Shown here: positions 40,226 through 46,637 of the stretch, one piece after another | Layout: each line of letters begins with the position of its first letter | How positions within the stretch are numbered: position 1 is the stretch's first letter | From: Microcaldota archaeon | GTDB taxonomy: Archaea; Micrarchaeota; Micrarchaeia; Anstonellales; Bilamarchaeaceae | Length of the DNA stretch: 50,284 nt | Direction: 5' to 3' | NCBI GenBank assembly: GCA_016932815.1 | Contig: JAFGCC010000005.1 | Span: forward strand, 1-50,284 | Program-made: the position numbers and the translations under genes | Notes under the pieces: generated by a model | What the model was told of the DNA's origin: nothing | What the model saw: only the letters and a program-made list of their open reading frames with translations | The model's database searches: none

Positions 40226-40462
40226 TTATTCCTTGTGCTCCCCATGCTCTTTCTTATTGAGCTTTAGGGGCAAATGAAGGATTGGGCCGTCTTCTCCTAG
40301 CCTGTGCTCGTTTGGGCCCATAGGCAGCACTCTTGGTGCCATGTGGAAGCCGGGGGTAACCTGCCTTATCTTCTGCGCATCCTGCTCTAGTATTTCAAGG
40401 GCGAACTCGTCGCCCACGTGGGCTAGGAACTTCTGCTCCTTCTTTTTGTCGATTTCAGGCAT
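40226..40462 (-). CDS. Hypothetical protein, 78 aa
   Basis: A small soluble protein, charged at both ends (MPEIDKKKEQKFLAH, KLNKKEHGEHKE). FLAHVGDEFALEILEQDAQKIRQV reads like a helix-rich core and PGFHMAPRVLPMGPNEHRL is Pro/His-rich. Histidines at several positions might bind metal, but no motif is recognised. CTTTTAAAC centred 27 nt upstream supports the ATG. It lies upstream of the Cys-rich surface protein on the same strand. Confidence 0.65.
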   Translation of the reverse strand: MPEIDKKKEQKFLAHVGDEFALEILEQDAQKIRQVTPGFHMAPRVLPMGPNEHRLGEDGPILHLPLKLNKKEHGEHKE

Positions 40463-40638
40463 GGATAGGGTATTTCCGCGAATGTTTAAAAGATGGGCGG
40501 CTTTGGGAGATGTATCGGGGGAGCGTTAATGGAAGATGCGGACTGGGGGGGCATTTGGAAGAGAAGTTGATGTGTTTTGGGAAGGAGGTAATTGGTTGGG
40601 GTTGGGAGGCGCTCTCCGGCGGCGTTTTGAGACACCCA

Positions 40639-40647
40639 TATATAAAT
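40639..40647 (+). promoter_or_regulatory. Strong TATA box of the small HTH gene
   Basis: TATATAAAT is a near-consensus archaeal TATA box. Transcription would start near 40669, about 23 nt before a strong SD-led mini-ORF (40692-40715), so this is one of the leadered genes. Confidence 0.7.
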
Positions 40648-40691
40648 TCTTCCTTCCTAAATTTCTACAAACCAAGCATACGGAGGTGCAA

Positions 40692-40715
40692 ATGGATGAC
40701 ACACAGGTGGTATGA
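40692..40715 (+). CDS. Seven-codon upstream ORF with strong SD (MDDTQVV)
   Basis: GGAGGTG (40682-40688) is the best SD in the area and sits 3 nt before an ATG that codes MDDTQVV and stops at TGA. That stop overlaps the ATG of the HTH gene (ATGA), so the ribosome could reinitiate there. It may be a leader peptide controlling the HTH gene; otherwise the SD simply serves the HTH gene poorly. Confidence 0.4.
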   Translation: MDDTQVV

Positions 40716-40939
40716 AGTCCGCTCAAACGGGTGGTACGGCCTCCAGCAGGCCGGATGAAGACAGCAAGAGCTGTAAAACTGGTTTTGAAAAGAAAGCGGG
40801 ACGGCCGAGGAAACTCTCCGGCCAGACTGCACAGGAGATTAGGGAGTATTACCTGAATAATCCCTGCTCCGTCCGCGAATTGGCGGGAATCTTCGGAATT
40901 TCAAGAAGCACCGTATGGAGAGCGGTAGCCGGAGGCTAA
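40712..40939 (+). CDS. Small AT-hook/HTH (Hin-type) DNA-binding protein
   Basis: A 75-residue protein. A disordered N-terminus is followed by an AT-hook-like AGRPRKLSG and an HTH of the HTH_7/Hin-recombinase kind: AQEIREYYLNN, SVRELAGIFGISRSTVWRAV. This looks like the C-terminal DNA-binding module of resolvases/invertases without the catalytic domain, and could be a stand-alone regulator. A TATATAAAT box and a seven-codon upstream ORF precede it. It is followed by about 330 bp without a gene. Confidence 0.7.
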   Translation: MKSAQTGGTASSRPDEDSKSCKTGFEKKAGRPRKLSGQTAQEIREYYLNNPCSVRELAGIFGISRSTVWRAVAGG

Positions 40940-41265
40940 TATGGGTGCGCACTTGGAATTCCGGGAATACTCCCCTAAATGCCGGGGCGGGCGGTTGAAC
41001 CCTGCCTGCGGAGGGAAAAACGAGGGGATAAAGATAAGCTGGCAAGGCTAATGGGGGGAGCGCTGCTTGTTCGCTCCTAAATACAGCGGAACAACGGAAA
41101 GCTACCCCCTTCTTTTCTTTATAAACATAATTCTGCCCTAAAGTAATCAAGGTGTCTATATGGAATGGGCATGGGAAAAAGAACTTTAGGGAAGGGTGGG
41201 AGTCCTTTCACTTTTTGTGAGCAAACTTAGAAAGAATTAAAATAGTGCCGAATGAAAGCCGTTTT
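40940..41265 (+). other. Intergenic region with a possible extra promoter
   Basis: No convincing gene. Minus-strand reading gives an ORF that I reject. A good CTTTATAAAC box lies at about 41118-41127 and would start a transcript near 41146, but the only ORF there has nine codons (MEWAWEKEL). A short hairpin TCAC/GTGA sits around 41207-41220. The downstream gene has its own AATTAAAATAG box. The region might hold a short RNA; nothing more can be supported. Confidence 0.35.
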
Positions 41266-42714
41266 ATGCGAAGGCATTACGTATTTGCACTTGTGCTTGG
41301 GATTTTCCTGCTTGCAGGCTGCTGCGGGCCAATAGGCCCGGGGGAAGTGAAGCTCACAGTCAGCTGCGACGATTTCGACATAATCAGCCCATCTTATGAG
41401 TTCTACAAATCCATGAACGACGTTCCCTCTTTCTCCTGCTCGGTGCGCAATGACGGGAGCGGCAGCGTAACCGTTCTCGTAACATCTGAGGTGAGCGGGC
41501 ACACGACAAGCCCCTTTGAGCAAACTCTCGTGCTCTCGCCCGGCTCGACTAAGACGGTGGACATACATTACTCCTTTGCGGATTCGTTTTACGACCTGAA
41601 CGATGCCACTTCGGCATTGATGAAAACCAAGTTCATTGTGGATGGGGAAATAGTGCGCAGCGACTCTGCAAACGTGCAGATAGAAAAATCCAGCGTGTTC
41701 TCCCCGGACTTGGGCGATGAGGCGCTAATTGCGATGTGGGTAACCTACAACGACCCGTGCGTTGAGGAAATCATATCCGAGGCAAAGAAGTTCGCTCCCG
41801 GCGGGCAGTTCCTGGGCTATTTGGGCGACGAATACTCCATGTACAGCGAGCTTGAGGCAGTTTTCTATTCGCTATATTTCCAGGACATAAAATACGTCTC
41901 CAGCACGTTTTCCACCACTTCCGTGGACAGTGCATTCTACAGCCAGGACATACGCTTCCCCTACCGCTCGCTAAAATACAAGCAGATGAACTGCATAGAC
42001 GGGGCGGTCCTGTATTCTGCTATTTTGGAGAAGCTCGATTATGAAACCGGGATTGCGCTTATTCCCGGGCACGCCTTCGTAGTGGTCTGGGACCCGTTCT
42101 ACGAGGAGTGGGTGCCGATAGAAACCACGGTTACGGGGGATGATGTTAGCAGCTTTGAGGACGCAGTCTATTACGGCTATGATGCAATGGCGGACCCGTA
42201 CCTTGAAATCGTGGACGTGCATGCGGCAATAACCTCCGGGATAACCCCAATGCCCGTTGGAACGCACGAATGCAACGTGGACAACCTGGATGAGGAAGCG
42301 GAACTCTACCAGGAACTAATAGGCGGAATCAGCGGGCAGGACTGCTGGGACGTCGATTATGGCTACCTTGCAGACGGCCAGTGCAGCTGGGACGAGGCTG
42401 CTGTATGCCATGACGGGGTAGTCTATTGGGACAATACCGGAGAATGCGAGGGCACTTCAAGGAGCTCTTATGGGAACTGCTACGATACCGAATACGGGGA
42501 CATCCTAAACGGGTATTGCACTACGGACGGGCTATACGTGTGCGTAGACGGGGAGATTTACATAGCGGATGCATATCCCTGCCCCAACATTGCAGGGGAC
42601 CTAAGCTGCGAAGACGTTGATTATGGGCACATGGAAAACGGGGAGTGCAGCCCGGATGATGCTGCAATCTGCATAGACGGAATCGTCTATTGGGCGGAAG
42701 CCGGGGACTGCTGA
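41266..42714 (+). CDS. Transglutaminase-like lipoprotein with C-terminal Cys-rich repeats
   Basis: A 482-residue lipoprotein. Signal and lipobox FALVLGIFLLAGC (Cys19) suggest lipid anchoring outside the membrane. An Ig-like beta region (about 25-120) precedes a transglutaminase-like domain with Cys243 (QMNCIDGAV), His269 (IPGHAFVVVWD) and an acidic residue Glu286 in WVPIETT. After residue 365 come three repeats of about 45-50 residues starting CWDVDYG, CYDTEYG and CEDVDYG, each with four cysteines. ATG 41266 is chosen because AATTAAAATAG is centred 26 nt upstream; a GTG at 41245 is the alternative. Possibly a cell-wall peptidase or cross-linker. Confidence 0.8.
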   Translation: MRRHYVFALVLGIFLLAGCCGPIGPGEVKLTVSCDDFDIISPSYEFYKSMNDVPSFSCSVRNDGSGSVTVLVTSEVSGHTTSPFEQTLVLSPGSTKTVDIHYSFADSFYDLNDATSALMKTKFIVDGEIVRSDSANVQIEKSSVFSPDLGDEALIAMWVTYNDPCVEEIISEAKKFAPGGQFLGYLGDEYSMYSELEAVFYSLYFQDIKYVSSTFSTTSVDSAFYSQDIRFPYRSLKYKQMNCIDGAVLYSAILEKLDYETGIALIPGHAFVVVWDPFYEEWVPIETTVTGDDVSSFEDAVYYGYDAMADPYLEIVDVHAAITSGITPMPVGTHECNVDNLDEEAELYQELIGGISGQDCWDVDYGYLADGQCSWDEAAVCHDGVVYWDNTGECEGTSRSSYGNCYDTEYGDILNGYCTTDGLYVCVDGEIYIADAYPCPNIAGDLSCEDVDYGHMENGECSPDDAAICIDGIVYWAEAGDC

Positions 42715-42746
42715 ATATCCGGGGCTTTGCCTGCGCCAATTCCTCT

Positions 42747-42825
42747 CCTTTTTTGAAGGGAGGGCTCTTTTATCCGTTTTTTATTGGGATTTTTCCCTCT
42801 TATTGGCAGGCTTCCCGTTTTGTCA
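42747..42825 (+). terminator. T-rich termination region after the lipoprotein gene
   Basis: Runs of CTTTTTTG, CTCTTTTATCCGTTTTTTATT and GATTTTTCCC follow the stop within about 100 bp. Poly-T stretches are the archaeal termination signal. A weak hairpin (CTCTCC...GGGAGG) encloses the first run. No gene lies between 42715 and 42909. Confidence 0.5.
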
Positions 42826-42909
42826 AGGCAGGAGAAAAGCATTAATAAGTGTATTCCGAAATAAACACCGTAATTCTGGTAATAAAACGTTGGAATTTGA
42901 GTGATTAGA

Positions 42910-44259
42910 ATGGGATTTAGGAAAATGCAGCTGAGCGGGCAAACCGTCAGTTCGCTTGAGAAAATGGGCTATTTGAGCCCTACGGAAGTCCAGCAGAAGG
43001 CAATACCGCTTATTTTGCAGGGGGAAAACATAATTGTTCGCAGCCAGACCGGGACCGGGAAGACTGCGGCATTTGGAATCGGCATCATAGAGCAGGTTGC
43101 AGAAGGCTCCGGCAGGAAGGTGCTGGTTTTAGCTCCCACGCGCGAGCTTGCGGTGCAGATTGGGAAGGAAGTTTCCGAAATCGGCTCAGGGCATGGAATA
43201 AAGGTTGCGGTTGTATATGGGGGGCAGAAAATCGAGCAGCAGGAGAGGAAGCTCCAGCATGGAGTGGAAGTGCTCGTTGCAACTCCCGGGAGGCTTCTTG
43301 ACCATGAGGAGAGGGGGAACGTCAATCTTTCCGAATATGGGATAGTCGTCCTGGATGAGGCCGACAGGATGCTGGATATGGGCTTCAAAGACGAGATGGA
43401 CCGCATAATGAAGGGCGTTCCTGAAAAAAGGACGGTCTTGCTTTTTTCGGCTACCCTGGATGAACTGATTATGGAGCTCGCAGAAGGGTACATGCGCGGG
43501 CCTGCGGAAATTCTTGAAGTCGGGGAAAAAGAGCGCGCCGAGAAAATCGAGGAGGAATTCGTGTATATTGCGCGCAGGAAGAAGTACCCTAAATTAAGGG
43601 AGCTCTTGAAAGCCGGAGCCTTCAACAAGGCGCTTATCTTCATGTCCACCAAGCGCGGAGTGGATTATTTGTACGAGCGTTTGCGCGAAGACGGCTTCAG
43701 GGCGGATGGAATCCACGGGGACATGAACCAGGGCAAAAGGGAGCGCGTCCTTGAGGGCTTCAAGGAGGGGAAGATAAAGATACTAGTCGCCTCGGATGTT
43801 GCCGCGCGCGGAATCCACGTTGAGGACATTGAACTAATTATCAATTACGATGAGGCGCAGGATGCGGATACTCATCTTCATAGGATTGGGCGCACAGGGC
43901 GCATGGGAAAGGCCGGGCGCGCAATTACTTTCGTTGAAACTCCTGAAGAGGAAGAGAGGGACCGGAACCGTGTTGACCATCCTGATTTTGCGTGGATGCG
44001 GCGCGGCGGGGACCCCTTCCGCGGCTCGTTTAATGGGCCCCGCGGGGATTCTTCGCGCGGAAGGGGCTCTTCTAGGGATTCCCGGCGCTCTTCTGATAGG
44101 GGGCGCCCCCGTGGGGAAGGCGGCTCCGGGTATTCCGGGGGCTCTTCACACAGGAGCGGCTCCGGCAGCCGCAGGAGTTCTAGCGGCGAGAGGAGAAGGG
44201 ATTTCAACAAAAGGAAGAATTCCGGGAGAAGGCGGGGCGAGAGAAAGCCTCGCGATTAG
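42910..44259 (+). CDS. DEAD-box RNA helicase with R/G/S-rich tail
   Basis: A 449-residue helicase. Q motif KMGYLSPTEVQQKAIP, motif I SQTGTGKTAAFG, PTRELA, TPGRLLD, motif II DEADRMLDMGF, SAT, and HRIGRTGRMG are present. The tail from about residue 360 is low-complexity Arg/Gly/Ser (RGSSRDSRRSSDRGRP) and may bind RNA non-specifically or drive condensate formation. It shares a nearly identical helicase core with the protein at 25128-26333. ATG 42910 is preferred over GTG 42901 because AATAAAACG is centred 26 nt upstream. The stop overlaps a tiny convergent gene by 4 nt. Confidence 0.95.
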   Translation: MGFRKMQLSGQTVSSLEKMGYLSPTEVQQKAIPLILQGENIIVRSQTGTGKTAAFGIGIIEQVAEGSGRKVLVLAPTRELAVQIGKEVSEIGSGHGIKVAVVYGGQKIEQQERKLQHGVEVLVATPGRLLDHEERGNVNLSEYGIVVLDEADRMLDMGFKDEMDRIMKGVPEKRTVLLFSATLDELIMELAEGYMRGPAEILEVGEKERAEKIEEEFVYIARRKKYPKLRELLKAGAFNKALIFMSTKRGVDYLYERLREDGFRADGIHGDMNQGKRERVLEGFKEGKIKILVASDVAARGIHVEDIELIINYDEAQDADTHLHRIGRTGRMGKAGRAITFVETPEEEERDRNRVDHPDFAWMRRGGDPFRGSFNGPRGDSSRGRGSSRDSRRSSDRGRPRGEGGSGYSGGSSHRSGSGSRRSSSGERRRDFNKRKNSGRRRGERKPRD

Positions 44260-44351
44260 GAAACCGCTTCCATTTCCCATTTTCTCATCAGCCGTTCGGC
44301 GTCTTTTTCGAACTTCCTTAGTATTTCTTCTTCAAAGGCGCTCATATTCAT
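44256..44351 (-). CDS. Tiny helical protein, 31 aa
   Basis: MNMSAFEEEILRKFEKDAER followed by MRKWEMEAVS-type helix; a single charged amphipathic helix. It would be too short to trust except that a strong CTTATATAAATA box (44381-44392) points at it with a nine-base leader, and it ends by overlapping the DEAD-box stop through TTAG. A small hairpin (CACCC...GGGTG) covers its likely transcription start. Function unknown; possibly a small regulatory or structural peptide. Confidence 0.5.
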   Translation of the reverse strand: MNMSAFEEEILRKFEKDAERLMRKWEMEAVS

Positions 44352-44380
44352 ACACCCGTTTTCTGGGTGCGGACTTAACC

Positions 44381-44392
44381 TATTTATATAAG
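44381..44392 (-). promoter_or_regulatory. TATA box of the 31-aa gene
   Basis: CTTATATAAATA on the minus strand is one of the strongest TATA boxes in the window and has no other gene to serve in that direction. Confidence 0.55.
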
Positions 44393-44450
44393 CGGAGGGG
44401 GGAGGTTTCCGGATTTCCGATATGCTCTTGATATTGCGAATCAAACGACA

Positions 44451-44466
44451 GCTTGGATATCCAAGC
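44451..44466. promoter_or_regulatory. 16-bp perfect palindrome upstream of the HEPN gene
   Basis: GCTTGGATATCCAAGC is a perfect inverted repeat located 14 bp before a TATAAATA box (44481-44488) that would serve the HEPN gene. Likely a regulator binding site, or part of an attachment site of the AT-rich insert. Confidence 0.5.
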
Positions 44467-44521
44467 AAAGCTGATGAGATTATAAATAAGGTGGAATATC
44501 CCCTATCACACGTGATTCTGT

Positions 44522-45151
44522 ATGGAGATTGAAAAACGGCGCGAGTTAGCGCTTTCTAAGATGAAGAGCAGTATCAACAGATTAACAAACATAGAGCTGG
44601 GTTGTGTCCCAGATAATGTCCGCATAGCATTTTTCTCAGAAAATGAGGAACTGCTTATCGCCTCCCACCACATAACTAAAACGCGTACTGATACCGCATA
44701 TCCTACCCCACTGGGATTCGCAACTGACCTTGAGGCGGATCGCGGAGACATCTTAAACGCATTTGCAAAGATAGAATTCATTGTTAACCAGATTTTACGT
44801 TTTTCAATTTCTAAGAGGTTAGAAGGATCTGGAATCTTGGAAGAGCTTATTGAAAACGTTCCACTTAGATCTAAGATTAGGATGTTGAAGAACCACAATC
44901 TCATAAATAAACAAACATATGGATTACTAAACGAACTGATATCTGTTAGAAACACTTTCGCACATATGTGGGACGAAGATAGGGCAAAGTACAAGGGAAA
45001 AGATTTGCAAAAAAACTTTCAACAGTTCAAGATTGACATCTGGAACGCGTGGGCAGATCTATTGGTGGGTTACTGCTTCGAAACTGGAATTGACATAGAC
45101 AAGCTAACTGACGAAATTGAAAACCGCGCCAAAAGGACCTCAAAAAAATAA
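44522..45151 (+). CDS. HEPN-domain protein, candidate RNase toxin
   Basis: A 209-residue helical protein. ISVRNTFAHMW contains R143-x4-H148, the R-x4-6-H motif of HEPN ribonucleases. Upstream helices (LNAFAKIEFIVNQILRF) and a C-terminal helix set (DIWNAWADLLVGYCFETGI) fit that fold. Codon use is visibly AT-richer than neighbours, suggesting horizontal acquisition beside the tRNA-Arg gene. The TATA box gives a leader of about 12 nt without SD. HEPN proteins are often toxins, with MNT or other antitoxins, but no partner is seen here; it may act alone or as an abortive-infection effector (inference). Confidence 0.75.
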   Translation: MEIEKRRELALSKMKSSINRLTNIELGCVPDNVRIAFFSENEELLIASHHITKTRTDTAYPTPLGFATDLEADRGDILNAFAKIEFIVNQILRFSISKRLEGSGILEELIENVPLRSKIRMLKNHNLINKQTYGLLNELISVRNTFAHMWDEDRAKYKGKDLQKNFQQFKIDIWNAWADLLVGYCFETGIDIDKLTDEIENRAKRTSKK

Positions 45152-45189
45152 ACGGAAAAACGAAAAAGTCTAGATGTCAAGTCGAATAA

Positions 45190-45263
45190 CGCCCCCACAG
45201 GGATTCGAACCCTGGTCCCAGGCTCCGGAAGCCCGTGTCCTATCCAGGCTAGACTATGGGGGC
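45190..45263 (-). tRNA. tRNA-Arg (anticodon CCG)
   Basis: A complete cloverleaf is read on the minus strand: acceptor GCCCCCA/TGGGGGC, D arm GTCT..GGAC, anticodon stem CGGGC/GCCTG with loop TTCCGGA (anticodon CCG, Arg CGG codon), short variable loop and T arm CAGGG-TTCGAAT-CCCTG. The discriminator is G; CCA is not encoded. No intron. An upstream CTTTTATAAATT box (45300-45311) is placed to start transcription about 20 nt before the tRNA. Confidence 0.97.
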
Positions 45264-45299
45264 AGTTTAACGGATAAGGAGTGCTATTTGGAAACGGGG

Positions 45300-45311
45300 A
45301 ATTTATAAAAG
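45300..45311 (-). promoter_or_regulatory. TATA box of tRNA-Arg
   Basis: CTTTTATAAATT on the minus strand is centred about 42 nt from the tRNA 5' end, leaving a short 5' leader for RNase P to remove. Confidence 0.65.
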
Positions 45312-45354
45312 AGTGCTCAGAGCCACATGTTGCGGAAAGCCGCAAACCCTGCCA

Positions 45355-45969
45355 TCAGGGCATTGCATTGTGCATGACATACCAGATTCTCTGCAACACG
45401 GTCACACAAGAGAGGAAGAAAGCGAGTATCACCGCGGAAACGAAGTAATCCATCCCCAGCAAGACTCCCGCAGCCAAACCCAGAATAAGCAAAATCAGCC
45501 TCTCTGAGCGCTCAAGCAGCCCGCCCATCGCCTTGGCTTTTGCATTGGTAAGAAGCCCGTGGTGCTCGGAATACGCGCGTATGTATGAGGGCATGCACGT
45601 CCCCATAAAGACGAGCCCCGCAAGCCATATCTTAGCATCCAGGAGTATCTCCGGAAGCGGGGAAAACATGAAGGCAAATAAGAAGAGCGCTTCCATGAAG
45701 CGGTCGGTTACCCCATCCAGGAATCCCCCGAATTTAGTGGCCTCATTGCGCGCGCGGGCGACCGCGCCGTCAACCATGTCCGTGGCGGCGCCTAAAACGA
45801 AAAAGAGGATGCCCATGGGAAGGTCCCCAAGGAGCGCTATTGAGAATGCGCCCAGCACCCCAAAGAGGAGCGCAAGGACCGTCCAATGGTTGGGCCGCAA
45901 CGGTATGAACGCAAGCGTCCTGCCCACTGATTCCTGGAATTTCCGGGTGCCACTTTCCTGCTTTAGCAT
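45355..45969 (-). CDS. CDP-alcohol phosphatidyltransferase, archaetidyl-type lipid synthase
   Basis: A 204-residue integral membrane enzyme. The catalytic signature D-x2-D-G-x2-A-R-x8-G-x3-D-x3-D is seen in DMVDGAVARARNEATKFGGFLDGVTD (as DMVDGAVARAR and FGGFLDGVTD). About six hydrophobic helices flank it. In archaea such enzymes make archaetidylinositol-phosphate or archaetidylglycerol-phosphate from CDP-archaeol; the alcohol cannot be told apart here. The ATG at 45969 has an SD (GGTGG) 6 nt upstream and TTTATATTTG further up, so it is leadered. Essential for polar lipid head-group synthesis. Confidence 0.9.
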   Translation of the reverse strand: MLKQESGTRKFQESVGRTLAFIPLRPNHWTVLALLFGVLGAFSIALLGDLPMGILFFVLGAATDMVDGAVARARNEATKFGGFLDGVTDRFMEALFLFAFMFSPLPEILLDAKIWLAGLVFMGTCMPSYIRAYSEHHGLLTNAKAKAMGGLLERSERLILLILGLAAGVLLGMDYFVSAVILAFFLSCVTVLQRIWYVMHNAMP

Positions 45970-46096
45970 GCAAAGCCACCTTCCACGGCTAAGATAACAA
46001 TCAATACAAATATAAATGATGTGGGAAGGCTACGAAGAGAAGGAAAAACCTTTTTATTTGTTTTAGCAGAAGGGGGAGAGCTATTTGGTGACCAAC

Positions 46097-46264
46097 ATGT
46101 ACGGATTCGGCGGATTGGACAACTGCTCGCTCTGCGGGGCGGAAATTGAGGAAGGGGGAGAAAGGATGAGGAGCCTGGATGATGTTACCTACATTTTCTG
46201 CGAACATTGCTCAAAACACCGCAGGGACGCAATAAACAAGATGCTCAAGCTAAAAGACGATTAG
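46097..46264 (+). CDS. Small zinc-ribbon protein, 55 aa
   Basis: MYGFGGLDNCSLCGAEIE carries the first C-x2-C knuckle and IFCEHCSKHRRDA the second; four cysteines can bind one zinc. The rest is a short basic helix (RDAINKMLKLKDD). It could be a small nucleic-acid or ribosome-associated protein. GTG at 46088 is the alternative start. A TTTTTATT box near 46055 and GGGGGAG just before may act as promoter or SD. It overlaps the convergent 107-aa gene by 4 nt (TTAG). Confidence 0.7.
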   Translation: MYGFGGLDNCSLCGAEIEEGGERMRSLDDVTYIFCEHCSKHRRDAINKMLKLKDD

Positions 46265-46584
46265 CCTTGGGCACGGGATTCTATTTCGTCGAAGAGTTCG
46301 TCGGATTCGTCCACGATTTCCCTGAAGATGCGCCCTGCGCTCTTTGCGGACCGCTTTGATTTTTCAGCCTGCTTGCGCAGCAGGTAGTTTCCGAAAAGCC
46401 CAACCGATTCCATCTGGAAAGAGGAGATTTCCCTCTCGCTGTCTATGCCCTTTAGCGCCTTTGCATAAGAGAAGAGGAGGCGCGTGAATTCCTTTGAGCG
46501 CAGCGTCTTTGCCTTGGGCTCTTTCTCCAGGAAGATTGCGAGCATCGCGGCCTTTAGCTGCTTCCGTGTGGGAACACCGGGCAT
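46261..46584 (-). CDS. Hypothetical helical protein, 107 aa
   Basis: An all-helical soluble protein: PTRKQLKAAMLAIFLEKEPK, SKEFTRLLFSYAKALKGI, ESVGLFGNYLLRKQAEKSK, FREIVDESDELFDEIESRA. No known family. A longer upstream frame has no merit: GTTTTATACC centred exactly 26 nt from the ATG at 46584 sets the start. This TATA box also faces the GH8-like lipoprotein gene in the other direction. Its convergent end overlaps the zinc-ribbon gene. Confidence 0.65.
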   Translation of the reverse strand: MPGVPTRKQLKAAMLAIFLEKEPKAKTLRSKEFTRLLFSYAKALKGIDSEREISSFQMESVGLFGNYLLRKQAEKSKRSAKSAGRIFREIVDESDELFDEIESRAQG

Positions 46585-46602
46585 GGGAATGGATAAGGAA
46601 GT

Positions 46603-46617
46603 AAGGTATAAAACCTT
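46603..46617. promoter_or_regulatory. Shared TATA element with symmetric flanks (AAGG..CCTT)
   Basis: AAGGTATAAAACCTT carries inverted 4-bp flanks around one TATA core. Its centre is 26 nt from the minus-strand ATG (46584) and 28 nt from the plus-strand ATG (46638). Both genes could be transcribed from this one element as leaderless messages. Confidence 0.6.
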
Positions 46618-46637
46618 TTTTGCGGATGAGACGCACC

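Noticed and set aside
40839-41150. A 103-codon minus-strand ORF across the end of the HTH gene and the gap
   Set aside because: It overlaps the HTH gene antisense, has skewed composition and no TATA box or family pattern.
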